Source: an uncultured bacterium
GTDB lineage: Bacteria > Cyanobacteriota > Vampirovibrionia > Gastranaerophilales > Gastranaerophilaceae
Length of the DNA: 5,187 bases
Direction: 5' to 3'
NCBI GenBank assembly: GCA_900556295.1
Contig: USOK01000124.1
Span: 1 to 5,187, forward strand
Shown: piece after piece, positions 1 to 5,187 of the stretch
How positions within the stretch are numbered: the first letter of the stretch is position 1
Layout of the letters: the number at the start of each line of letters is the position of its first letter
Translations under genes and position numbers: made by a program
The notes under the pieces: model-generated
What the model was told of the DNA's origin: nothing
The model's input: only the letters and a program-made list of their open reading frames with translations
The model's database searches: none

Positions 1-735
1 GACGAGCCTGTTATGTACGAGGCATTGGGTAGTATTTTGCCATACTTTGAGAAAGCATATGAGTTAGATCAACTTCCTAATGAAAAAGGAAAAGTTAAAC
101 CTAAGTTCACGAAAGATATCAAAGGTATCCTAGGAGCAAACCACGTATATTACATCAATGGTGGTGCTTACTATTTCGATCAGAAAGATTATAACAAAGC
201 TTACGATTTCTTCGAGCAATACCTGAAAATATCTGATATGCCGATGTTTAAAGGTGAGGCTGTCGCTGAAAGAGATTCAAACTTCATGACAGTTCAGTTC
301 TATGCCGCTGTAGCAGCGACCCAACTTGGCGATTCTCAAAAAGCTATCGCAGCGTTAGAGCGTGCTAAAAATACGGATTATAGAGCAAGCGAGGTATATC
401 AATACTTATGCTATGAGTATGAGCAAGCTAAAGATACCGTGAATTTAGAGAAGACTTTGGAAGAAGGTTTGAATGCCGAAAAACTTGGTGCGAATATTCT
501 TTCGACAACTCTTTCCGGATATACTCAATTTTCTTTAAATCGTGGTGAAGGGCCTGATTTTGAGCTATTGAAACAGTTGGTTGAAAATACAAAACTTCCT
601 GTAATTCTGGAAGGACGAATTTGGGAGCCGGAACAGGTTACGAAAGCTTTTGAATTGGGGGCTCACTGTGTTGTAATTGGTTCTGCTATTACACGTCCGC
701 AATTGATTACGAAGCGATTTGTTCAAAGAGGATAA
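1..735 (+). CDS. Chimeric open frame: Bacteroidetes-like TPR protein joined to C-terminal half of NanE (5' partial)
   Basis: The frame is open at the left edge (codons at 1-12 read DEPV before the first Met at 13), so the true start lies outside. Residues are numbered from that Met. Residues ~1-150 are TPR-like helical pairs: VYYINGGAYYFDQKDYNKAY (about 45-64), a second unit around FYAAVAATQLGDSQKAIAAL, and a third around EVYQYLCYEYEQAKDT. This style is typical of Bacteroidetes TPR proteins. From about residue 150 the text becomes the end of N-acetylmannosamine-6-phosphate 2-epimerase: EEGLNAEKLGA, TTLSGYT, ILEGR (E200) and GSAITRP (223-229), ending with ITKRFV. The two families are not known to me as a natural fusion, and NanE's first ~135 residues are absent, so the product as written is unlikely to be an active epimerase. 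Phe and Ile codon choice also switches at the join. Most likely an assembly chimera; a genuine recombination is possible. The frame itself is certain. Confidence 0.8.
   Translation, partial: DEPVMYEALGSILPYFEKAYELDQLPNEKGKVKPKFTKDIKGILGANHVYYINGGAYYFDQKDYNKAYDFFEQYLKISDMPMFKGEAVAERDSNFMTVQFYAAVAATQLGDSQKAIAALERAKNTDYRASEVYQYLCYEYEQAKDTVNLEKTLEEGLNAEKLGANILSTTLSGYTQFSLNRGEGPDFELLKQLVENTKLPVILEGRIWEPEQVTKAFELGAHCVVIGSAITRPQLITKRFVQRG
457..735 (+). pseudogene. nanE: NanE C-terminal fragment (N-acetylmannosamine-6-phosphate 2-epimerase), N-terminal half missing
   Basis: NanE converts ManNAc-6-P to GlcNAc-6-P in cytoplasmic sialic acid/ManNAc catabolism. It is a TIM barrel of roughly 220-230 residues. 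Only the last ~90 residues are here, covering the later strands of the barrel. Recognisable blocks are EEGLNAEKLGANILSTTLSG (the TTLSGYT signature), PDFELLKQL, PVILEGRIWEPEQV (the conserved Glu of the EGR motif) and VVIGSAITRPQLITKRFV (the phosphate-binding end of the barrel). The catalytic lysine known from clostridial NanE would lie in the missing half. A ROK kinase starts 59 bases downstream, the expected nanE-nanK neighbourhood, so this fragment probably belongs with the DNA to its right. The intact gene may exist in the real genome, with the left part replaced here by an assembly join. Family identity is strong; broken status as drawn is certain, its cause is not. Confidence 0.8.
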
Positions 736-794
736 AATTTAAAGGGCTGGGAACGCAAAGCTCAAAGGTAAAAACAAAAAAGAAAGGTTATGAT

Positions 795-1661
795 ATGCGA
801 AAAGCGTTAGGAATAGATGTTGGTGGTACAAAGGTTTATAATGCCATAATTAATGAAAATGGTGAAATTGTTTCTGAAATTGAAAAACATCACACCCCTA
901 AAACTTTTGCAGAAATCAAAAAACTTTTTGAAGAGATTATAAAAAAACACGAGTCAGAAGTTGATGTAATTGCGTTTTCGACTTGCGGAGCCGTAAATAA
1001 GACACATGACAGAATTTTGGGTTCGACCGGAAATATTGCAAAAGAATATCCGACAATGGATTTTGCAGGTCTTAGTACAAAGCCTGTTTTTGTTGAAAAC
1101 GACGCAAATTGTGCGGCTTGGGCTGAATATGTAATAGGAGCATCAAAAAATATGCCGTATTCGGTTATGATTACGCTTGGAACAGGTGTTGGTGGTGGAA
1201 TTATTGTCGATGGAAAGCTCTACAAGGGCAAAAGCGGGGCGGCAGGCGAAATGCACTTTAAAATGCGTACAGACAAACACAGAAAATGTACTTGCGGAAG
1301 TTGGGATTGCTTTGAAGCTTACGCATCAGGTACAGGCTTGAAAAAAACTGCCGAAGAAATTTCGCAAAACCCTGAAATAACTACTTATGATGTGATTGAG
1401 CGTATAAATGAGCCTATGATGAAGAAGATTTTTGACACTTGGCAAAATGATATTTTGGAAGGAATTATCGGACTTGCTAACCTGTTTGATCCTGATTGTG
1501 TTGTGCTATCAGGCTCTATGGCAGAGTTTGTGGATATTGAATATTTGGAAAAAGAGGCAAATTCGCAAATTGTTACGCAACCGTTTAAAGTGGTAAAGGC
1601 ATCTGCCGGTAACTATTCAGGCATGATAGGTGCGGCACTTTTAGCTTTGGGGGTAAAATAG
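795..1661 (+). CDS. ROK-family sugar kinase, probably N-acetylmannosamine kinase (NanK-like)
   Basis: A cytoplasmic ATP-dependent sugar kinase of the ROK family, 288 residues, close to the usual length. Seen in sequence: the N-terminal phosphate loop LGIDVGGTK (5-13); STCGAVN (62-68); VENDANCAAWAE (100-111) with the predicted catalytic base D103; the second glycine loop LGTGVGGG (128-135); GAAGEMH (148-154); and the ROK cysteine cluster CTCGSWDCFEAYASG (165-179), whose C165, C167 and C172 should bind zinc. The start is supported by AGAAAGG at 781-787, seven bases before the ATG. Placement right after a nanE remnant argues for ManNAc kinase, but ROK members also include glucokinases, other amino-sugar kinases and repressors. 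There is no N-terminal helix-turn-helix, so it is not a ROK repressor. One oddity is that the zinc histidine of the usual GExGH motif sits one residue early (GEMHF). Family is certain, substrate is inferred. Confidence 0.9.
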   Translation: MRKALGIDVGGTKVYNAIINENGEIVSEIEKHHTPKTFAEIKKLFEEIIKKHESEVDVIAFSTCGAVNKTHDRILGSTGNIAKEYPTMDFAGLSTKPVFVENDANCAAWAEYVIGASKNMPYSVMITLGTGVGGGIIVDGKLYKGKSGAAGEMHFKMRTDKHRKCTCGSWDCFEAYASGTGLKKTAEEISQNPEITTYDVIERINEPMMKKIFDTWQNDILEGIIGLANLFDPDCVVLSGSMAEFVDIEYLEKEANSQIVTQPFKVVKASAGNYSGMIGAALLALGVK

Positions 1662-1662
1662 T

Positions 1663-1881
1663 TTGGGCAAGTCAAAAAAAAGAATTATCTATAAGGGGAA
1701 AAACCAACCGTTCACTAATCTTAGCCGAGAAGAGGCTATAAAAATGACTGCTGAAATGTTAAACTCTTCGGATAAAGAGGCGTATTCTTTGATTACTCTT
1801 TTTGGGTTGACTGCTGAGGAGATTTTGGAAGCAGGTGCGACTTATGAGGCGGTTAAGGGGATAGAAAACCTACTTTTATGA
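1663..1881 (+). CDS. Small hypothetical protein (72 aa), TTG start
   Basis: I do not recognise this protein. It begins with a basic stretch (GKSKKRIIYKGKNQ), followed by what look like two or three amphipathic helices: a REEAIKMTAEML segment, then SDKEAYSLITLFGLTAEEILEAG, and a C-terminal YEAVKGIENLLL. It has no signal peptide, membrane segment or cysteine, so it is probably a soluble cytoplasmic protein. The TTG start lies one base after the kinase stop, with GGGGG at 1649-1653 nine bases ahead. An alternative ATG at 1744, preceded by AAGAGG (1730-1735), would give a 45-residue product. Its stop overlaps the start of the next gene in an ATGA arrangement, so it appears translationally coupled to the prenyltransferase, which supports it being a real gene. 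No function can be assigned. Confidence 0.6.
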   Translation: MGKSKKRIIYKGKNQPFTNLSREEAIKMTAEMLNSSDKEAYSLITLFGLTAEEILEAGATYEAVKGIENLLL

Positions 1882-2750
1882 TAAAAAATATTTGTTTTTG
1901 GCTCAAAAATTCAAGACTGTTTTCGCTACCTATGACGCTTTTGTCGTGGCTTGTTATTTTTGTTTATTCGCTGAAACTTGGCGGAAATGTGTTAAATGGG
2001 GTACTTGCACTTGTGGGAATTTCTTTTGCTCACCTTGCAACAAATCTGTTTGATGATTACGTGGATTACAAAAATTTGCCTGAAAATTCGCAAAAATGTA
2101 AATGTGCTTACATAAAAGATGGTTCTGTAACTATAAATGATGTCTTGAAAGTTGTTGTTGTTTATCTTGTAATTGCCTCTGGTATTGGGTTCGTTTTGTT
2201 TTTTAGATGCGGTTTCCCGGTTATAATTTTGGCAATGATTGGCGGAATTATAGCTCTTATTTACGCAAAATTATCACAAAGAGGACTTAGCGAATTGGCT
2301 GTTGGAACGGCATTTGGCCCTTTGCTTTTTGAGGGAGTTTATTTTGTGATGACAGGACGATTTTCTTGGACTGTTTTTGTGATGTCGATTGCGGTTGTGA
2401 TGTTTACGATTGGGTTAATGTATGTACATACGCTTTTGGATTTTGAAGGTGATATGTGTGCACACAAAAAAACTCTTGTTTGCAGAATTGGAAACAAAAA
2501 TATAGCATTGAAAGGAGTTTTTGTTGTTTATGGATTAGGGTATTTATTTACGCTTATTCTTGCTGTGATGCTTAAAAATTATTATTTATTATTAACATTT
2601 GGATTATTGCCACTTGTTTTCAGAATGTACAATTATTTAAAAACATACACTTGCGGGGGCGAAGTATCTGAATTTTATTTTCGACTTTTACAAGCAAGAA
2701 ATTTAATGGTGTGTTATTCTTTATTAATTACATTATTTTTACTATTTTAA
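1878..2750 (+). CDS. UbiA-superfamily membrane prenyltransferase, MenA-like
   Basis: An integral membrane prenyltransferase of 290 residues with about eight or nine hydrophobic segments (approximately 15-34, 38-58, 89-110, 112-131, 139-158, 163-184, 211-232, 234-249 and 270-290). The first Asp motif is NLFDDYVDYK (56-65), matching the NxFNDYxDYK form common in 1,4-dihydroxy-2-naphthoate prenyltransferases. GLSELAVGTAFGPLLFEGVY (136-155) also resembles the MenA FGPL region. The second Asp motif is LLDFEGDMCAHKKTL (186-200), with D188 and D192 placed to bind Mg-diphosphate, although the usual Asn and Arg just before it are replaced. Such enzymes attach a prenyl chain to an aromatic acceptor. 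Menaquinone synthesis is the nearest reading, but no other men gene is in view, so the acceptor is open. The start overlaps the preceding small gene by four bases. A Cys-rich KCKC (73-76) follows the first motif. Superfamily is confident, MenA assignment moderate. Confidence 0.8.
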   Translation: MIKNICFWLKNSRLFSLPMTLLSWLVIFVYSLKLGGNVLNGVLALVGISFAHLATNLFDDYVDYKNLPENSQKCKCAYIKDGSVTINDVLKVVVVYLVIASGIGFVLFFRCGFPVIILAMIGGIIALIYAKLSQRGLSELAVGTAFGPLLFEGVYFVMTGRFSWTVFVMSIAVVMFTIGLMYVHTLLDFEGDMCAHKKTLVCRIGNKNIALKGVFVVYGLGYLFTLILAVMLKNYYLLLTFGLLPLVFRMYNYLKTYTCGGEVSEFYFRLLQARNLMVCYSLLITLFLLF

Positions 2751-2788
2751 TTTTTTATAAATTGTGTTATCCTTGATATATAAGAAGT

Positions 2789-2794
2789 AAGGAG
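2789..2794 (+). promoter_or_regulatory. Strong ribosome binding site of lysA
   Basis: AAGGAG lies five bases before the lysA ATG at 2800. It is the best Shine-Dalgarno match in the window and fixes that start. It sits in the only sizeable gap of the right half (2751-2799), so lysA is translated independently of the genes before it. Confidence 0.75.
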
Positions 2795-2799
2795 CGCAA

Positions 2800-4134
2800 A
2801 TGGATAGTACAAATCAGTTTTTGAAACCGTTGACTACGAAGATTAATGAAGTTGGGAATATTGAAATTGGTGGTTGTGATTTGGTTGAACTTGCTGAAAA
2901 GTATGGAACTCCGTTGTATGTGCTTGATGAAGATACATTAAAGAACATTTGCCAAGATTACAAAGAGGCTTTTAAAGGGTATCCGAAAGTTAATATGATG
3001 TATGCTTCAAAGGCGCTTTGTTCCGTGGCTACATCTGCAATTATTGCAAACGAAGGTTTTGGATTTGATGTTGTTTCTGCTGGAGAAATTTATACAGTTT
3101 ATAAGGCTGGAGCTGATATGAAAAAAGTCTTGTTTAATGGAAACAACAAGTCTTTTGATGAATTGGAGCTTGCCATAAAACTTGGTGTCGGTAGGATTTC
3201 TGTAGATAACTTTTTTGAACTGACTTTGCTTGATGAGATTGCCAAATCTCATAAAAAAGTTGTTGATGTTTTATTAAGGATTACTCCAGGGATTGAATGT
3301 CATACTCACGAATACATTCAAACTGGTCATTTGGATTCGAAATTCGGTTTTGATTTGACGCAAATTGATGAAGCTGTTGATTTGATTATTAATAATTATA
3401 GAAATTTAAAGTTGCATGGTTTACATGCTCATATTGGTTCTCAAATTTTTGAAACGTCTATTTATGGTGACGAAATTGAAATTCTTATAAAAGAAATTGC
3501 AAGATTGGACGAAAAATTCGGATTGAAGCTTGATGAAATAAATATAGGTGGCGGTTTAGGTGTAAAATATACCGAGACAGACTGTCCTCCTTCAACATTC
3601 ACGATTGCAGAAATAGTAATAAAAAGATTGTATGAATGTATTGAAAAATATAGAATTGATGCTCCGGCGTTATTTATTGAGCCTGGTAGAAGTGTAATTT
3701 CAACTGCCGGTGTGACATTGTATACTCTCGGAAGCTCAAAACAAGTTCCAAAAGGTAAAATGTATGTTGCAGTTGATGGTGGAATGGCTGACAATGCAAG
3801 GCCGTCTATGTATCAAGCTGAATATACCGCACAAATTGCAAATAAGCCTAATTATAAACTTGCCAAAACAGTCACAATTGCGGGTAGATTTTGTGAGTCG
3901 GGTGACATTTTGATAAAAAATATTAAGCTACCTGAAATAGAAGAAGGCGATATTTTATGTGTCTATAATACAGGTGCTTACAATTATTCAATGGCTTCGA
4001 ACTATAATAGAGTTCAAAAGCCGGCAATGGTACTTGTAAATAATTCTCAATCTGATATTATAATAAAGAGAGAGAGTTTAGAAGATTTAATAGCTCACGA
4101 CGTAATCCCTGATAGGTTAAAACAACATGATTAA
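2800..4134 (+). CDS. lysA: Diaminopimelate decarboxylase
   Basis: A PLP-dependent cytoplasmic enzyme that decarboxylates meso-diaminopimelate to L-lysine, the last step of lysine synthesis. Length is 444 residues, normal to slightly long because of an N-terminal extension of about 25 residues seen in cyanobacterial LysA. A fold-type III alanine-racemase barrel comes first, with MYASKAL carrying the PLP lysine K71, FDVVSAGE, GIECHTHEYI and GHLDSKFGFD, HAHIGSQ (209-215), the phosphate-binding GGGLG (250-254) and EPGR (294-297). The C-terminal beta domain carries CESGD (365-369, catalytic Cys from the partner subunit) and YNTGAYNYSMASNYN, with Y394 near PLP. All key residues are present, so it should be an active dimer. 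The start is set by AAGGAG five bases upstream. Its end overlaps the start of cdaA by eight bases. The wording of the conserved blocks is the best clue that the host is a cyanobacterium relative. Confidence 0.96.
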   Translation: MDSTNQFLKPLTTKINEVGNIEIGGCDLVELAEKYGTPLYVLDEDTLKNICQDYKEAFKGYPKVNMMYASKALCSVATSAIIANEGFGFDVVSAGEIYTVYKAGADMKKVLFNGNNKSFDELELAIKLGVGRISVDNFFELTLLDEIAKSHKKVVDVLLRITPGIECHTHEYIQTGHLDSKFGFDLTQIDEAVDLIINNYRNLKLHGLHAHIGSQIFETSIYGDEIEILIKEIARLDEKFGLKLDEINIGGGLGVKYTETDCPPSTFTIAEIVIKRLYECIEKYRIDAPALFIEPGRSVISTAGVTLYTLGSSKQVPKGKMYVAVDGGMADNARPSMYQAEYTAQIANKPNYKLAKTVTIAGRFCESGDILIKNIKLPEIEEGDILCVYNTGAYNYSMASNYNRVQKPAMVLVNNSQSDIIIKRESLEDLIAHDVIPDRLKQHD

Positions 4135-5020
4135 TGATATTTTTACATACATACTAAAATATATTTCAACCCTAGAGATGACTTTTAATTGGTCTGACTT
4201 TATTCAGATTGTTTTTTTAGCGGTACTATTGTTGTTTTTGTATAGAAAATTTATCAAAAATACGTCATCAGAAAAGTTCGTAAAAGGTTTGTTAATTCTT
4301 GTTTGTGCGTGGGCTGTAAGTGAAATTCTTATGCGTGTGGATTTGAAAATTATTGGAATGTTTTTGAAATCTATTGTAACGCTTGTTTCGTTGAGTTTAA
4401 TCGTAATTTTCCAGCCGGAGTTGAGGAAATTTTTGGGATTTCTTGGACAGGTTGATTTTGTAACAAGAATTTTTAACTCAAATAATAAGTCTGAACCAAA
4501 AATTGATGTTGTAAAAGAGTTGGTTGAAAGTGCAAAATATTTGTCAAAATCTCATACTGGGGCTTTAATTGTTTTTCAAAGTGATTTGAGAAATACATAC
4601 AGTGATGTTGGAACTCGATTAAATGCAGATTTGTCAACAGAACTTTTGTTGACAATTTTTCATCCGAATACTCCGCTTCATGATGGTGCAGTTGTTATAA
4701 ATGCTGACAAAATTATTTCAGCAGGTGTTTTACTCCCGCTGACAGAAGATCCAAAATTAAGCTGGAAGTATGGAACACGCCATAGAGCAGCAATTGGGAT
4801 GACGGAAGTTAGTGATGCAGCGTGTTTGGTTGTGTCAGAAGAAACCGGGGACGTTTCTGTTGCAATTGATGGTGCGTTGAAAAAATATGAAGATTTAGTG
4901 ACTTTGAAAGCTGATTTGGAAAAAATCTTGGGTTATAAAGAAGAGACAGAAGAAGATAAGAAAACAATTTTTAAAATTAATAACTTTATGACGATTAAAA
5001 GAACTGGTAAGGATGAGTAA
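4127..5020 (+). CDS. cdaA: Membrane diadenylate cyclase CdaA (c-di-AMP synthase, DisA_N domain)
   Basis: Makes cyclic di-AMP from two ATP; the messenger controls potassium and osmolyte transport and cell-wall homeostasis. Length is 297 residues, near the family's usual ~270-290. Three N-terminal membrane helices lie at roughly 24-39, 53-69 and 75-96, followed by FQPELRKFLGFLG (95-107), the conserved link into the cytoplasmic cyclase domain. The catalytic motifs are intact: DGA (186-188, within LHDGAVVI) and RHR (218-220, within GTRHRAAIG). SEETGDVSVAIDG follows, and the protein ends in a charged tail. The ATG lies inside the lysA end (8-base overlap) with only a weak upstream AGG, so translation is probably coupled to lysA. 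In cyanobacteria the usual order is lysA-cdaA-uppS; here the next gene is a YitT-family protein instead. In Firmicutes cdaA normally sits with cdaR and glmM, which are not seen here. Confidence 0.95.
   Translation: MINDIFTYILKYISTLEMTFNWSDFIQIVFLAVLLLFLYRKFIKNTSSEKFVKGLLILVCAWAVSEILMRVDLKIIGMFLKSIVTLVSLSLIVIFQPELRKFLGFLGQVDFVTRIFNSNNKSEPKIDVVKELVESAKYLSKSHTGALIVFQSDLRNTYSDVGTRLNADLSTELLLTIFHPNTPLHDGAVVINADKIISAGVLLPLTEDPKLSWKYGTRHRAAIGMTEVSDAACLVVSEETGDVSVAIDGALKKYEDLVTLKADLEKILGYKEETEEDKKTIFKINNFMTIKRTGKDE
5008..5013 (+). promoter_or_regulatory. Ribosome binding site of the yitT-like gene, inside cdaA
   Basis: TAAGGA within the last codons of cdaA lies six bases before the ATG at 5020. It supports that start and the tight TAATG junction of the two genes. 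Confidence 0.55.
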
Positions 5021-5187
5021 TGGGTGAAAAAGTAGTAAAAAAAGAATCTTTATTATTATTTTTAAGAAAGGTATTTTTTCTTACTTTAGGACCATTCATT
5101 GCTGCTTTTGCATTGGAAGTTTTTCTTGTTCCAAATAACATTATTGATGGTGGAATTGTTGGTATATCGATTATTACGAGCTATTTG
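5020..5187 (+). CDS. YitT-family membrane protein, N-terminal part (3' partial)
   Basis: Fifty-six codons are visible before the right edge. After a short basic N-terminus (GEKVVKKES) comes a hydrophobic helix (about residues 17-32), then FLVPNNIIDGGIVGISIIT. This is the hallmark of the YitT/DUF161 family (compare FLIPNNLIDGGVTGIS in Bacillus-type members). These are multi-pass inner-membrane proteins, often with a C-terminal DUF2179 domain, and their transport role is poorly defined. The ATG shares its A with the last base of the cdaA stop (TAATG), so it is in the same transcription unit. The rest of the gene, including any DUF2179 domain, lies outside the window. In cyanobacterial lysA-cdaA clusters uppS would be expected here. 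Confidence 0.85.
   Translation, partial: MGEKVVKKESLLLFLRKVFFLTLGPFIAAFALEVFLVPNNIIDGGIVGISIITSYL

Noticed and set aside
736..794. Gap between the nanE fragment and the ROK kinase, examined for a terminator or promoter.
   Set aside because: No stable hairpin and no paired -35/-10 elements are visible; it holds only the kinase ribosome binding site.
2751..2799. Possible promoter before lysA (TATATA at 2777-2782 with a T-rich stretch upstream).
   Set aside because: There is no good -35 at proper spacing in this AT-rich gap, and a start site just downstream would leave almost no leader before the ribosome binding site.
3007..3252. Minus-strand open frame of 81 codons.
   Set aside because: It is a shadow of lysA, whose PLP-lysine region occupies the same bases; no recognisable protein.
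3462..3794. Minus-strand open frame of 110 codons.
   Set aside because: Antisense to the conserved lysA barrel end; low-complexity composition and no family resemblance.
4473..4655. Minus-strand open frame of 60 codons.
   Set aside because: Antisense to the cdaA cyclase domain; no supporting ribosome site or known family.
4631..4660. Perfect 8-base inverted repeat TTGTCAAC / GTTGACAA with a 9-base loop, followed by TTTTT, resembling a terminator or operator.
   Set aside because: It lies inside the conserved cyclase domain of cdaA. The stem has only three G-C pairs, and about one such repeat is expected by chance in a window of this size.

Overview
The window looks like a low-GC bacterial chromosome segment, probably a metagenome contig from a gut-type, non-photosynthetic relative of cyanobacteria (Gastranaerophilales/Melainabacteria-like). 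This placement is inference. It rests on the diaminopimelate decarboxylase, whose N-terminus (IEIGGCD), GIECHTHEYI..GHLDSKFGFD block and CESGD site read like cyanobacterial LysA, and on the lysA-cdaA gene order, which is familiar from cyanobacteria. Codon use in the genes after about base 477 is strongly AT-ending (for example, all 11 Phe codons of the ROK kinase are TTT).

Layout, all on the + strand. Bases 1-735 are one open frame made of two unrelated pieces. About 150 codons of a Bacteroidetes-like TPR protein (open at the left edge) run in frame into the C-terminal ~90 residues of N-acetylmannosamine-6-phosphate 2-epimerase (NanE). Codon use changes at the same place. A metagenome assembly chimera at a short shared word is the simplest explanation; a real recombination product is the alternative. 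Then come a ROK-family sugar kinase (795-1661, NanK-like by position), a small unknown protein with a TTG start (1663-1881), and a UbiA/MenA-like membrane prenyltransferase whose start overlaps the small gene by 4 bases (1878-2750). After a 49-base gap come lysA (2800-4134), the diadenylate cyclase cdaA overlapping it by 8 bases (4127-5020), and the first 56 codons of a YitT-family membrane protein sharing one base with the cdaA stop (5020 to the right edge).

How the genes fit together: the NanE remnant and the ROK kinase suggest amino-sugar (ManNAc/sialic acid) catabolism, with NanK making ManNAc-6-P and NanE converting it to GlcNAc-6-P. lysA supplies lysine and depletes meso-diaminopimelate, the peptidoglycan precursor. 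cdaA makes c-di-AMP, which governs osmotic and cell-wall homeostasis. The two are translationally linked here. The prenyltransferase may belong to quinone or another prenyl-lipid pathway, but no partner gene is in view.

Intergenic spaces are tiny (59, 1, -4, 49, -8 and -1 bases). I see no convincing promoter, intrinsic terminator, RNA gene, CRISPR array, insertion sequence or riboswitch. Apart from the odd fused frame at the left end, this is mostly an ordinary housekeeping region, and I did not find a new system in it.
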